Below, one piece after another: positions 1-10,388 of a stretch of 64,000 bases of DNA. Position 1 is the first letter of the stretch; the number at the start of each line of letters is the position of its first letter. Origin of the DNA: Myxococcales bacterium (GTDB lineage Bacteria; Myxococcota_A; Polyangia; Haliangiales; Haliangiaceae). Position numbers and translations under genes: made by a program. The notes beneath the pieces were generated by a model. That model did not search any database. It was not told where the DNA came from and worked only from the letters and a program-made list of their open reading frames with translations. The DNA lies in NCBI GenBank assembly GCA_016716835.1, contig JADJUW010000001.1, positions 2,756,001 to 2,820,000 of the forward strand, read 5' to 3'.

Positions 1-1
1 C

Positions 2-748
2 CGCCGCGGCAAGCGGCTGTGGCTAACCTCGTTTGGCCAAGAAGCCCTAAGCTATGCCGTCGACATTTTTCGGCTAGGCCGTGAACTCAACGAATCGGCG
101 CAAGGGCGCTTACGGGGCCGACGAAAGATGGTGGTGGTTGGCGTCGCGCCCTCAATTCCAAAATCGCTCATTGCATGGGTGATGGAAACCACGCTGGCGT
201 CAGAGAATGTTTCCGTGCAGATTCGGCAAGATGATCCGCCGGTGCTGCTAGAGCGCCTAATGCTGGGACGTTGCGGCATGGTGATTACTAACGACCCACC
301 GCAGCTGCCGCGCGCATCGCGGCTCCACGTGCAAATTCTTGGGAATACCGGCATCTCCCTTTACGCCCACGATCGCCTCGCGCGCGGTCTAAAGAAAGAC
401 TTTCCCGCCGGCATTAACGGGAAAAAGCTCGTGATGCCTATGGCGGGCGGCCCGTTACGCAAGGCGCTTGACCATTGGCTGCTTGAGCATGAACTCAGCG
501 TCGAGGTCGTTGCCGAGACCAACGACGCTGGCATCATGCGCGCCTTGGGAACCCTAGGGACGTGCATCTTGCCGGTGCGAGGTATTGTCCGTAAAGAAGT
601 AGAAGGGCTCCACGGCCTTCGCCTGCTCGGCGAATGCGTTGGCGTACGCGAGACCTACTACGCCGTCACCGCGGAACGAAAATCACACGACGAGCCCATT
701 TCGGCCATCCTGCGGCAGGCGACTAGGCATTTGGAGCATCGGCACTAG
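2..748 (+). CDS. LysR-family regulator, NhaR-like, 5' end missing
   Basis: The reading frame is open from the first bases of the window, so the gene is cut at its start. The first ~40 visible residues look like the end of the HTH/linker region of a LysR protein (the 'LTSFGQEALSYA' type of linker followed by a coiled helix), and the rest (from about base 128) is the effector-binding domain. Phrases such as 'GVAPSIPKSLIAW', 'PLRKALDHW' and the late 'RETYYAVTAER' match the NhaR subfamily, in which the effector domain answers to cations rather than aromatics. This is family inference; the DNA-binding helix is off the window. It ends 50 bp before a convergent gene, so it is not evidently linked to the box genes. 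A generic LysR regulator remains possible. Confidence 0.85.
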   Translation, partial: RRGKRLWLTSFGQEALSYAVDIFRLGRELNESAQGRLRGRRKMVVVGVAPSIPKSLIAWVMETTLASENVSVQIRQDDPPVLLERLMLGRCGMVITNDPPQLPRASRLHVQILGNTGISLYAHDRLARGLKKDFPAGINGKKLVMPMAGGPLRKALDHWLLEHELSVEVVAETNDAGIMRALGTLGTCILPVRGIVRKEVEGLHGLRLLGECVGVRETYYAVTAERKSHDEPISAILRQATRHLEHRH

Positions 749-798
749 CGCGCCGGTCTGGCACATTGTGCCGCCAGTCCCCGTTGTACGTCAGGCGC

Positions 799-1104
799 CT
801 ATTTCGCGGCAGCGTGCGCTGGACCGCGCCCATCCGATTCAGGATCGAGCTCCCAGCGCGACTTGTCTCGCCAGTCAACCGCCGCGATGCCTGTGAAGGG
901 GCGCTCGCTATTGGGGGGGATGCCGGCCGCGCGTCCCATGGCGTCGATTTCGCCGGTACCTATCGGTGCGTCTTCCTCCGTGAGGTTTTCCCCACGCGAG
1001 GCGGCATCGAGTTCTTCATCCTCATCGAGGGTTGCCTCCTCCGCATTGCGCACGCCGCCATCAGGGAATAGCTCATCTAGGGTTTCGTTTGGTTTCTTGG
1101 TCAT
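799..1104 (-). CDS. Small acidic hypothetical protein (DUF6335-like)
   Basis: A 101-residue, very acidic protein. The ATG at 1104 is chosen because a strong GGGAGG Shine-Dalgarno lies six bases upstream. It begins 'MTKKPNETLDELFPDGG', continues through an Asp/Glu-rich linker, and ends with a block containing 'GTGEIDAMGRAAG' and 'RDKSRWELDPES'. That C-terminal pattern resembles the short DUF6335-type proteins, whose function is unknown. There is no signal peptide or membrane segment. It is convergent with the LysR gene and separated from the next minus-strand gene by about 290 bp that holds a family A repeat. The family assignment is from memory and tentative; that the frame is coding is fairly sure. 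Confidence 0.65.
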   Translation of the reverse strand: MTKKPNETLDELFPDGGVRNAEEATLDEDEELDAASRGENLTEEDAPIGTGEIDAMGRAAGIPPNSERPFTGIAAVDWRDKSRWELDPESDGRGPAHAAAK

Positions 1105-1250
1105 AATTGCCTCCCGATCAGGCACTGCATCAATCGCGCCAAATCGAACGCCCGCGCCTAGTGCCTTCTGGCGCTCGGCCGAACGCGGTTTGCCTCAAAC
1201 GCTGCGCGCAGGCGCACGATGCTGCGGCAGCGCACACGCCCAACAAATCC

Positions 1251-1316
1251 GAAATCCAGCACTTTGGTGGGCAACCAGCCGATTTTATAAATTTTTTTGG
1301 CGTAGTACGTGACCCC
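1251..1316 (+). repeat. Dispersed repeat family A, copy 1
   Basis: This gene-free stretch carries the core 'AAATCCAGCACTTTG' followed by an A/T-rich middle and the end word 'GTACGTGACCCC' (1305-1316). The same two blocks in the same order occur at 48335, 49783 (left block only), 54484 and 55627. Just downstream, GGGACACA (about 1327) and TGTGTCCC (about 1363) form a separate inverted pair. No gene is seen between 1105 and 1395. Confidence 0.7.
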
Positions 1317-1395
1317 GCTTACGACGGGACACAGCCGAAGTATGGCTATCTTCCGTGGTGTTGTGTCCCAGCGCAGATCGCTGCTGGCATCGTTT

Positions 1396-1731
1396 TTAAG
1401 GCTGATGACCGTCAGATTCGGCCCTCATTGCGTCATTGGCATCGCGCCTCTTTCTGCTTCGCGAAAGTATGTAGGAAACTATAGGAACACCAACAAACCA
1501 CAAACAAAACGCGCATCCGCCCAGGAACATTATCGCTAAATCGCCCCAATCACCGTCGCTGCCTTCAGGCGCCTTGGTCACATCAATTAGAAATGACGTC
1601 GCAGCCACCAAAAATGCACACCCTGTTATCCATATCGCTAGAAATCGCGCAGGAGTATTTTTCTTACTTATGAAGCGCCCCACCAAAACAATCACGATCA
1701 AAAGGATAACGAGGCCAACAATTGGGTCCAC
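1396..1731 (-). CDS. Small membrane protein at the end of the box operon
   Basis: A 111-residue protein with three predicted membrane segments (about residues 3-20, 29-49 and 67-90) and a basic, hydrophilic tail. It starts with GTG at 1731, only ten bases after the boxB stop, and its GGAG ribosome binding site partly overlaps that stop codon. Translation is therefore probably coupled to boxB. I do not recognise a family. The position suggests co-expression with aromatic degradation genes, but an accidental neighbour transcribed by read-through is equally possible. There are no catalytic motifs. Confidence 0.6.
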   Translation of the reverse strand: MDPIVGLVILLIVIVLVGRFISKKNTPARFLAIWITGCAFLVAATSFLIDVTKAPEGSDGDWGDLAIMFLGGCAFCLWFVGVPIVSYILSRSRKRRDANDAMRAESDGHQP

Positions 1732-1740
1732 GAATAACTC

Positions 1741-3153
<1,413 letters not shown>

Positions 3154-3174
3154 GGTGGACTCCTTAAATCGCGG

Positions 3175-4824
3175 CTAGGTGCGGTTAAATTGAAAGGCGG
3201 GGCGCTCGGGGCGGCCGTACAGCGTCAGCGCGCCCTGTTCGCCCGTGGCGTTGGCGCGAGTGAAGATCCAGTTTTGCCACGCCGAGAGACGGCCGAAGAT
3301 CTTGGTCTCCATGGTTTCCGGGCCAAGGAAGCGCAGCGATGCCTCCATGCCGGTAAGCGCATCGGGCGACAGCGACGCGCGCTCTTCCACCGCAATGCGC
3401 AGCTCATCGGCAAAGTCGATGTCGTCGGCGGCGATGGTAACGAGCCCCAGCGCTTCGGCGGCCTCGACGGACAACGGGCCCTTGGCGCCTTCGGCCAAGA
3501 CTTTTTCCACTTGCGCAGGTGTGCCATAGAAGCGCACAGCGAGGCGAGAGAGGCCACTGGCGGTGAGCAAGTCGCCGCGATTGGCGACGCCGGTTTGCAG
3601 GGCAATGGCTTCTTTGGCGTCAATGAGGCCATAGGCGCGATCGCAGGCGAGCGCCACTTCGAGCAACACGCCGGCAAAACACGACTCGGGCGAATCGGCG
3701 ACGGCAAACAGCGACTTGGCGGTGTTGTCTAGGCGGCGCAGCACGCGCGCTTGCAAGAGCCGCACCTCGCGCGCAAAACCGCTGGCATCGGCGCGCAAGG
3801 CCTCGTCGTGCGCCAACACCAGCGAGCGATCGCCAATGGTACGCACCAGCACGGTGCCAATCTGCGGCAGATCGAAGCGCAGGTGCAGCAGCGCATTGTC
3901 GAGCTCGCGAAAGGCGCGCAGCGACCACGTGTCCACGCCCTCGGCGGTGATGCTGCCTTGCGGCGCCTGCGATGGCGCGCGCACGGTAAGCGTGGCGGTG
4001 CGTTGCTTGTTGTCAATATCGAGCGAGACGTAGCAATACGCGCGCGAAGTGTCTTTGACCGTGGCGGCAAGCGCCGGCAATTTAACCGCGGGGCCAACCG
4101 CGCGTCCTTCGCCGCTGGCCTTAGCCACCAACGCCTGCGTACGGGCGCTAACCGCCTCGTCCCACTTGCTGCGCGGCACCACGTCGTCGACGAGATTCCA
4201 CTCCTTGGCGCGCTTGCCCTTGATGCCCTCGGCGAGGGTGCAGAACACGTCGGCGCGATCACGCCGCACCTTGCGCTTGTCGACCAAGCGGGTGAGGCCG
4301 CCAGTGCCAGGCAGCACGGCAAGCAATGGCGTTTCGGGAAACGACACCGCCGAGTTGCCGTCTTCAACCAGCATGATCTCGTCGCAGGCGAGCGCCAGCT
4401 CATAGCCGCCACCGGCCGTGGTGCCCTTGCACGCCGACAAAAACTTAAGCGCGCTGTGGGCCGAGGCGTCTTCGAGATACCGCCGCGTCTCGTTGGTGAA
4501 CTTGCAAAAGTTCACCTTAAACGAATGTGACGACGCGCCGAGCATGTAGATGTTGGCGCCCGAGCAAAACACCCGATCGAGGTCGGCGCCAACCACGCAT
4601 ACCCGCACCTCGGGGTGCTCAAAGCGCAGGCGCTGCGTAATGTCGGCGAGCTCGATGTCGACCGATAGATCGTAGGAGTTAAGCTTGAGCTCATAGCCTG
4701 GCTTATGCGGATGCGCCGCATCGACCTTCATGGTCAGCTTGGCAACTGGGCCCGCCACCTCGAGCTGCCAGTGGCGATAGCTCGCGGGGCCAGGTTCGAA
4801 TTGGGTCCATTCCATTGGATTCAT
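3175..4824 (-). CDS. boxC: Benzoyl-CoA-dihydrodiol lyase BoxC
   Basis: BoxC hydrolytically opens the epoxide ring made by BoxAB, releasing formate and a semialdehyde-CoA, in the cytoplasm. The 549-residue protein is a large member of the enoyl-CoA hydratase (crotonase) superfamily, with the CoA-binding/oxyanion segment 'CSGANIYMLG' near residue 90, the Gly-rich 'TTAGGGYELALACDE' and 'SFPETPLLAVLPGTGG'. The start at 4824 is preferred over an in-frame ATG 105 bases upstream because AAGGA lies at the right distance before it. It is the first gene of the boxC-boxB operon, and its promoter lies in the 122-bp divergent gap with boxR. Confidence 0.94.
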   Translation of the reverse strand: MNPMEWTQFEPGPASYRHWQLEVAGPVAKLTMKVDAAHPHKPGYELKLNSYDLSVDIELADITQRLRFEHPEVRVCVVGADLDRVFCSGANIYMLGASSHSFKVNFCKFTNETRRYLEDASAHSALKFLSACKGTTAGGGYELALACDEIMLVEDGNSAVSFPETPLLAVLPGTGGLTRLVDKRKVRRDRADVFCTLAEGIKGKRAKEWNLVDDVVPRSKWDEAVSARTQALVAKASGEGRAVGPAVKLPALAATVKDTSRAYCYVSLDIDNKQRTATLTVRAPSQAPQGSITAEGVDTWSLRAFRELDNALLHLRFDLPQIGTVLVRTIGDRSLVLAHDEALRADASGFAREVRLLQARVLRRLDNTAKSLFAVADSPESCFAGVLLEVALACDRAYGLIDAKEAIALQTGVANRGDLLTASGLSRLAVRFYGTPAQVEKVLAEGAKGPLSVEAAEALGLVTIAADDIDFADELRIAVEERASLSPDALTGMEASLRFLGPETMETKIFGRLSAWQNWIFTRANATGEQGALTLYGRPERPAFQFNRT

Positions 4825-4946
4825 CGGGTTCCTTGCGGGCGGCAGCCCTGCGGCGCGCCGTCGCATGGTGTACCGATTTTGCGAGGCTTCTGACAAGCAA
4901 TTTACTGCTTGATTGCGCAAAGAAAACATGAAATATATTTCGCGTC
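4825..4946. promoter_or_regulatory. Divergent boxC/boxR control region with inverted repeats
   Basis: The gap between the divergent boxC and boxR genes holds CAAGCA and its complement TGCTTG separated by six bases (4894-4911), followed at once by the perfect palindrome TTGCGCAA (4913-4920) and an A/T-rich stretch that could carry a -10 element. Known BzdR/BoxR operators are TGCA-N6-TGCA; the spacing matches here but the half-sites differ. I infer this is the BoxR operator. Confidence 0.5.
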
Positions 4947-5699
4947 ATGGTCGAGCCACGCGCCGCCGCGCATCCTACCGCCGAGGCCTTCCTGGCCCGC
5001 GTTGGCGCGCAGGTGCTCGCCCGTCGCCAGCAGCGAGGCTGGTCGCGGCGCGAGTTGGCCGCCCGGGCCGGCCTCTCGGAACGTTTTCTCGCGCTGCTCG
5101 AAGCGGGCACCGGTAACATTTCGCTTACGCGCTTTGCCGAGGTTGCCGCGGCGCTTGAGCTCGCGCCCGACGAGCTCTTGCGCGCCACCGCGAGCGAGTT
5201 GCCCATCGCCCTGCTCGGCATGCGCGGCGCCGGCAAATCCACCCTTGGCCCGTTGCTCGCCAAGCAACGCGGCTGGCGCTTCTTCGAGCTCGATCGCGAA
5301 ATTGAGCGCCTTGCTGGCCTGCGCCTCGCGCAGATCTTCGAGCTGCATGGCGAGGCTTATTACCGCCGCCTCGAACACCAAGCGCTACGCGCGATCATCG
5401 ATGGGTCGCCGTGCGTGTTCGCTACGGGCGGCTCCATCGTCACCGATGACGCCAACTACGAGCTGGTGCTTCAGCGCTGCACCACGGTTTGGCTCAAAGC
5501 GACGCCTAAGCAGCACTGGGAGCGCGTGGTGCAGCAAGGTGACTTGCGGCCGATGCAGAACAACCCCCACGCCTTTGCCGAGCTGCGCGACATGCTCGCG
5601 CGGCGCGAGCCGGCGTACGCGCGCGCCCGCATCCATTTGCAAACGGCGCGCGGTGTGCCGGCGATGGTCAAGCAGCTGGCGACCGCGACCGCGGCGTAA
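4947..5699 (+). CDS. boxR: BoxR/BzdR-type regulator (HTH plus shikimate-kinase-like domain)
   Basis: A 250-residue transcriptional regulator of the BzdR/BoxR type. Residues ~15-75 form a Cro/C1-type helix-turn-helix ('RRELAARAGLSERFLALLE'), a short linker follows, and residues ~88-245 resemble shikimate kinase with an intact P-loop 'GMRGAGKST', 'FELDREIE' and 'ATGGSIV'. In characterised members this second domain binds benzoyl-CoA and relieves repression of the degradation operon; it is not used for shikimate phosphorylation. Its position, divergent from boxC, fits local control. The HTH fusion and the context argue against a true aroK. Confidence 0.92.
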   Translation: MVEPRAAAHPTAEAFLARVGAQVLARRQQRGWSRRELAARAGLSERFLALLEAGTGNISLTRFAEVAAALELAPDELLRATASELPIALLGMRGAGKSTLGPLLAKQRGWRFFELDREIERLAGLRLAQIFELHGEAYYRRLEHQALRAIIDGSPCVFATGGSIVTDDANYELVLQRCTTVWLKATPKQHWERVVQQGDLRPMQNNPHAFAELRDMLARREPAYARARIHLQTARGVPAMVKQLATATAA

Positions 5700-5710
5700 G
5701 GAGCTCGCGC

Positions 5711-6271
5711 TTACGGAGGCGGCAACGAACAGGTGCCAGGCATCGCGTAGCAGCTACCCTTGACGCAATAGCCACCACCGCATGGCGCATCATCGCTGCA
5801 CGTGGTGCGGCCGCATTCGCCGTTGCTACACGTGAACGAATTTGGGCACGGCGTATTCGCGTCACACGCCGCGGCGCTGCATCGCGCCGTGGTGGCATTG
5901 CACGCCTCGCCCTCGCCGCAGCCCGTTTCGCCGCAACCTGCGACGCAAATTGCTGCGGGTGAGCAGGCGCACGCTACGTCAGCGCAAATGTTGCCGGTCC
6001 CGACCGGATCGCAAATGGCGTCGCCGTCGCAGTTGCTCTTAACGTTCTCGCATGCGCCGCAGCCGATCGACTCGCCCGGCACGAAGCACGCCGACTGATT
6101 AAACGCGCAATCGGCGCTCTCCCTACATTGGCCTTCGATAAGCCCTAACGGACCATCCGGCCCGGCATCATTGGCCGCGTCGGGTGTGCCACTACCTTCG
6201 TTGTCGCCACAGGCGAGCAATAGCCACCCAAATGCACAACCCAGAACAAACGATGTGCGCGGGCGATTCAT
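5711..6271 (-). CDS. Cys-rich putative lipoprotein
   Basis: A 186-residue protein with a signal peptide and lipobox ('GWLLLAC', Cys near residue 21), then a short Asp/Gly/Pro-rich linker and a Cys-rich body with about twenty cysteines in spaced repeats ('C..S.DCAFNQSACFVPG', 'CDANTPCPNSFTCSNGECG', 'CSDDAPCGGGYCVKGSC'). Such disulfide-rich domains are common on the surface of myxobacterial lipoproteins and are probably structural or ligand-binding. The ATG at 6271 gives a normal signal peptide; a GTG nine bases upstream is also possible. It is divergent from the pseudokinase gene. No specific function is claimed. Confidence 0.75.
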   Translation of the reverse strand: MNRPRTSFVLGCAFGWLLLACGDNEGSGTPDAANDAGPDGPLGLIEGQCRESADCAFNQSACFVPGESIGCGACENVKSNCDGDAICDPVGTGNICADVACACSPAAICVAGCGETGCGEGEACNATTARCSAAACDANTPCPNSFTCSNGECGRTTCSDDAPCGGGYCVKGSCYAMPGTCSLPPP

Positions 6272-6392
6272 CGTCACCAAGTGTATTTATTTAAGCGAAG
6301 CGCCACAACCTTTGACGGTGCGGATTGGGCTCGCAGCTGGGCTGTTCTGACGATTTGTATGTGATACTTGACGTAAGCCCTCGCTTCACGCC

Positions 6393-8480
6393 ATGACGAC
6401 AACGCCGCGATACGTTACCGGAGCTTTGCTGATTTGCTTGCTTAGCGGCAGCGGTTGCAGCGGCTCCGCTGGGGAGCAGCGCCGCGAGGCGACAAGCGCG
6501 GTTAACAGCGCGCTTGGGCTCGCTCATAAGCTGTTGCAAGAACACAAGCAGGTCGACCTGGTTGGGCAACGGGTCGCCCTTTTTGTCGTCGAACCGGATG
6601 TCGGCAGTTGGTATTCCCTGCGCCGGATGCACCTTGGCCCGCTTCATCGCGCGCTCAAAGAAGCCTTGGCGGCGCCGCCCTACAACAGCGACGTCGTGGT
6701 GGTGCGCCGCGAAATTACGCCCATCGAAATGCTCGGCGGCGTCGATACGGCCATGCGTGAGGCTGGCGCCGAACGCGCGGTTTTTCTGCGCGTCACCCAA
6801 AGCGGCAACGCCGTCGAGATCGATATCGGCTTGCGAGGCGCAACCCCGGAGGTGGTAATTGGACGCTTCCCGATCGATCCTTCTCAACTCACGTATCTCA
6901 ACCCCATCGCCATACTGATTTTTCTCAGTACGCCGTTAGTCATGCTCGGGCTCGCGGCGTTTCGCCTGTGGCGTGCCCGCGGCGTTATCAAGATCGAGCT
7001 GCGGCAACACCCGCGCGCAAGCCAAAGCGCGCTCGTGCTGGCGGTCGCCAATCAGCCAATCAATGCCAATGTCGGCGACGTCACGGTGTTTCGCCGCCAG
7101 TTTCGGCAACTCACCTCAAGCGCCGGCATCACGCGCCTGCCCCTTGGTGACGCGCCCTGGCCCCCCTTGCAATTGCGCCCAGGCACGTGGTTTGTGCAGG
7201 TTTACGGCGTCATCGCGATCGACGGCGTCGACGTGATACTCGACGAATCGCTGCAGCAGGTCGTTACGCTGCAGGGTGGCGCTACCGCGACGATTGCCTT
7301 TGACCTAGCGCCCGGTGTGGTGTTGCTCCACCTGCGCCTCGACGGCACCAAGGTCGACGGCATCCCGGTGTGGCTTGGACGCGAGCGCGACCGCGCCGCG
7401 ATCACCAACGCGAGCGGCAAGGCGACGCTGTGCGCGCCCGCAGGCAATCATGAGCTGAGCATTGAAAGCGATGGCGTCGTCGTCCGACGCGGCGTTGTCA
7501 TGACCACCGGACGCGACCAAGAACTCGCGATCAATATCGATCGCGAACGCACGCTGGCGCGCAGCACGTTGCTTGGTGCCAGCAGCCGACCATTGGCTAG
7601 CGCCGGGCTCGGGCCGGTCGAGGCGCGCATCATGGCGCCGTCGGCGGCGCGCCACGCGGATCTGCCGCAGCCCGGCGATCTCTTATTTGATCGCTTTGAG
7701 ATCGCCAAGCTGCTCGGCCATGGGCTTGGTGGCCCGGTCTACGCCGCTACCGACGAGCGCAGCCAAAAGGAGGTCGTGCTGCGCGTCCTGCCGCGCTCGG
7801 CGCGCAACGATCCGTATGCCTATGGCGCGTATGTTGAGAGCATCGAAATCTTGGCACAGCTCCGCCATCCCAACGTCGCGCGCGTCTATCAGGTCGCGAG
7901 CGAAGGCGAGCGCGTATTTGTCATTTCGGCCAAGATCGATGGCACGCCGCTGCAGTCGTTTCTCGACAAGCGCGGGGCCCTGCCCGTGCCACAAGCGCTC
8001 GAGATCGCGCGCCAGCTCGCCAATGGCCTGGTCGCGCTGCACGCGCAAAACCTCTTTCACCGCAACCTATCGCCGCACGATATATTTATAACGCACAAGC
8101 AAGAGGTGCTCATCGCCGACGTCGGGTTGCAACAACTCATGGAAGTTGTCTCACACGGCTCCGTCGCGGTCCGCGGCAATGTCGAGTATCTCTCGCCCGA
8201 GCTGCTCGGCGGCGGGCACAGCTTCGAGGCGCGTAGCGATCTGTATAGCCTCGGCTGCGTCGTCTACGCCATGTTGGCGGGTCGGCCACCCTTTCCCTCA
8301 ATCTCTGCCGCGCGCGACCATGTGTACGCGCCGGCCTCACGCCTCGCCGAGTTCGTGCCCGCGATGCCGCCCAAGGTCGATGAATTCGTCGCGGCCTGTC
8401 TGGCAAAATCACCGGCGGAACGACCTAAATCCGCCCAACAAGTCGCGCAGTTTCTCGAACGCACGGTCGCGGCACTTTAG
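6393..8480 (+). CDS. Membrane-anchored protein with C-terminal pseudokinase domain
   Basis: A 695-residue protein. Residues 1-22 are a signal sequence with a weak lipobox (GSGC), about 30-165 form a presumed periplasmic domain, 169-193 a transmembrane segment, 200-410 a cytoplasmic region with beta-rich Ig/carboxypeptidase-like segments, and 430-690 a Hanks-type protein kinase fold. The fold is recognisable (glycine-rich loop region, 'LRHPNVARVYQV', 'YLSPELLGG', 'SDLYSLGCVVYAMLAGRPPF') but catalytic residues are changed. The ATP-anchoring Lys appears as Arg ('VVLRVL'), the HRD Asp is Asn ('HRNLSPHDI') and DFG is DVG. It is therefore most likely a catalytically dead signalling or scaffold protein. 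It stands alone between a divergent lipoprotein gene and a convergent oxidase gene. Confidence 0.88.
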   Translation: MTTTPRYVTGALLICLLSGSGCSGSAGEQRREATSAVNSALGLAHKLLQEHKQVDLVGQRVALFVVEPDVGSWYSLRRMHLGPLHRALKEALAAPPYNSDVVVVRREITPIEMLGGVDTAMREAGAERAVFLRVTQSGNAVEIDIGLRGATPEVVIGRFPIDPSQLTYLNPIAILIFLSTPLVMLGLAAFRLWRARGVIKIELRQHPRASQSALVLAVANQPINANVGDVTVFRRQFRQLTSSAGITRLPLGDAPWPPLQLRPGTWFVQVYGVIAIDGVDVILDESLQQVVTLQGGATATIAFDLAPGVVLLHLRLDGTKVDGIPVWLGRERDRAAITNASGKATLCAPAGNHELSIESDGVVVRRGVVMTTGRDQELAINIDRERTLARSTLLGASSRPLASAGLGPVEARIMAPSAARHADLPQPGDLLFDRFEIAKLLGHGLGGPVYAATDERSQKEVVLRVLPRSARNDPYAYGAYVESIEILAQLRHPNVARVYQVASEGERVFVISAKIDGTPLQSFLDKRGALPVPQALEIARQLANGLVALHAQNLFHRNLSPHDIFITHKQEVLIADVGLQQLMEVVSHGSVAVRGNVEYLSPELLGGGHSFEARSDLYSLGCVVYAMLAGRPPFPSISAARDHVYAPASRLAEFVPAMPPKVDEFVAACLAKSPAERPKSAQQVAQFLERTVAAL

Positions 8481-8483
8481 CTC

Positions 8484-9605
8484 TTACCCCAACATCTCAG
8501 CGACGCGCGCGCTGGCGCGCATGCCAACGAGCGTCGCCACGGTGGCGCCGTGCCCACCTAGGCCACCGACGGTAATAAATCCCGGCGCCAAGGTCTGCAC
8601 CATCGCCGCCGGGCCGTTGCCGCTAGCCGGCCCAAACGTGCGCAAACACGCCACTGAGTCGATTTTCCCGCCACTTAGCCACGGCCACCACTGTTCGACA
8701 TGGGCGCGATGCGCCGCCGCGATATTGGAGCTGGGCTCATAGTCAGCCGCCGTGGTCGGCGTGGCGTCACACGTTGAGGCGACGAAGCGCCCCGGCGACG
8801 CCGCGCGAATGTAGTGCTCGCTCGCATCGACATGCCACCACACGCGGCGACGCGACGGCGCCACGGTTGGTGCCAGCGGCGCCGAGGTGACGGGCATCTC
8901 GATGCGCATGATGTGGCGTTTGATCGGCACAAAGCCCAGCGTGGGCAACGTCGCCGCGGCGATCAGCTCGTCGCACCACGATCCCGCGGCATTCACCACC
9001 ACGCGGGCAAACCAAGCGCCTTGCGCGGTTTGCAACTGCCAGCCTTCCACGCCGCCATGCGTCTCGCGGGCCAGCCCGGTTACCCCGTGGCCTAGCGCGA
9101 GCGTGGTGCCTGCGGCCTGCGCGCGCGCTAACATGACCGAGAGCAAGTCGTGTGGATTCACCACGCCATCGACCTCGACGAGCAACGCCTGTGGCGCCAG
9201 CGTCGCGCGCGCCTCGGCGCCAACGCCCCATTCTTCGTCGATCAACTCAAGCCCCACGAAACGCGCGGCCGCGCCTTGCGCCTCGGCATGGCGCGCCAAC
9301 GTCGCCAACCGCAACGGATCCGTGCTGGTCAAGACGCAGCCAATGGGCGCAAAGAGCGCCGCCAGCTCGCTGCCCCGCAAAACCGCCAGCGCCTCGGTGC
9401 ACGCCATGCCCCACGCCGGGTCGCTGACGACGGTGCGCATGATGCCGGCGTTGCGGCCGCTGGCGTAATTGCCCGCGCGTGTCTCGCGCTCAAAAATGAC
9501 GACGCGTGGACGCCTATCGCCCATGACGCTATTTTGTGCCAACCCCCACGCCGTCGCGGCGCCGGCGTAACCCGCGCCAATCACCGCGACGTCAATCTGT
9601 TGCAC
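8484..9605 (-). CDS. FAD-dependent oxidoreductase (DAO family)
   Basis: A 373-residue protein of the D-amino-acid oxidase / glycine oxidase / sarcosine oxidase family. The N-terminal dinucleotide-binding motif 'GAGYAGAATA' is at residues 10-19, the second FAD contact 'FERETRAGNYASGRNAG' around 38-55, and a C-terminal 'GGLGGHGATVA' closes the FAD site. There is no signal peptide, so it should be cytoplasmic and oxidise an amine or hydroxy acid with O2 or an acceptor. The substrate cannot be inferred. It converges with the pseudokinase gene (4 bp apart) and has no operon partner. Confidence 0.88.
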   Translation of the reverse strand: MQQIDVAVIGAGYAGAATAWGLAQNSVMGDRRPRVVIFERETRAGNYASGRNAGIMRTVVSDPAWGMACTEALAVLRGSELAALFAPIGCVLTSTDPLRLATLARHAEAQGAAARFVGLELIDEEWGVGAEARATLAPQALLVEVDGVVNPHDLLSVMLARAQAAGTTLALGHGVTGLARETHGGVEGWQLQTAQGAWFARVVVNAAGSWCDELIAAATLPTLGFVPIKRHIMRIEMPVTSAPLAPTVAPSRRRVWWHVDASEHYIRAASPGRFVASTCDATPTTAADYEPSSNIAAAHRAHVEQWWPWLSGGKIDSVACLRTFGPASGNGPAAMVQTLAPGFITVGGLGGHGATVATLVGMRASARVAEMLG

Positions 9606-9731
9606 GTCGTCGATTTATCGCAAAAAGCCACCAGGTGCCATTGTCCCTGCGCACTTGCGACGCACCGGCAACCCGGTTAGCCACACGTTCTTGGTTCGCA
9701 AGCCACGCGTTTTCGCGTAAGGTCGCGCCCC

Positions 9732-10388
9732 ATGAGCAAGCCAGCGGTTTGTATCATTCCTACCTGCGCAGCTGCGGCATCTTGTCTCTTGGTGGCGGTC
9801 AGCCTGGTGCCAGGGTGCGAGCGCGCCGCCGAGGAGGACATCTGTCCCGCGCTCGCGCCGGGCGAGCTCGTCGTCACCGAGCTGCGCGCCGCGCAAAGCA
9901 AGGCGCAGCCCGACGACGATCCGCTGCCCATTGCCGCCTTTGTCGAGGTTTTCAATGCCAGCGATGCCGAGGTCGACTTGCGCGGCTTGGTGTTTTCATT
10001 TCGCAGCGTCGACGGCGGCGACCTCACGCGCGCCATCGTGCGCGATCATCTCGAAGTGGCAGCTGGCGCCTATCTCGCCTTATCGCCGAGCGACGCGGCT
10101 CGCGCCGACGCAGCGCCGCTTGCGCCAACCTTTGGCTACGACCTCGACGAAGACGTTCCAGGCAACGCCCAGCTCATCGTGAGCGCGTGCGGCGTCGAGC
10201 TCGATCGCATCTTGTATCGCGTGCTGCCCACCAGCGGCAGCCTGGCGTTTGGCGCGGTAGGCGGCAAGCCCCCGACCGCGGCCGACAATGACCTTGAAAC
10301 GGCTTGGTGCGTGCAAGCGGAGACCGCCAACGACGAATTTGGCTCGCCCGGTGCGGCGAACGAATCGTGCGAGGAACCAATTTTATGA
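9732..10388 (+). CDS. LTD (lamin-tail) domain lipoprotein
   Basis: A 218-residue protein with a signal peptide and a Cys at the end of the hydrophobic stretch ('SLVPGC', about residue 29), so probably a lipoprotein. The mature part is a single lamin-tail domain: 'GELVVTEL', 'AFVEVFNASDAEVDLRGLVFSF' region, 'GAYLALSP', and the end 'FGSPGAANESC', the usual LTD closing motif. In bacteria LTD domains occur on secreted or membrane-anchored proteins, often joined to nucleases, and are thought to tether them to surfaces or DNA. Its TGA overlaps the ATG of the next gene, an SNase-like nuclease, by four bases, so the two are translationally coupled. It is the first gene of the 9.7-16 kb operon. Confidence 0.85.
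   Translation: MSKPAVCIIPTCAAAASCLLVAVSLVPGCERAAEEDICPALAPGELVVTELRAAQSKAQPDDDPLPIAAFVEVFNASDAEVDLRGLVFSFRSVDGGDLTRAIVRDHLEVAAGAYLALSPSDAARADAAPLAPTFGYDLDEDVPGNAQLIVSACGVELDRILYRVLPTSGSLAFGAVGGKPPTAADNDLETAWCVQAETANDEFGSPGAANESCEEPIL

Noticed and set aside
4947..5699. Shikimate kinase (aroK) gene
   Set aside because: The kinase-like domain is fused to an HTH and sits divergent to boxC, the arrangement of BoxR/BzdR regulators.
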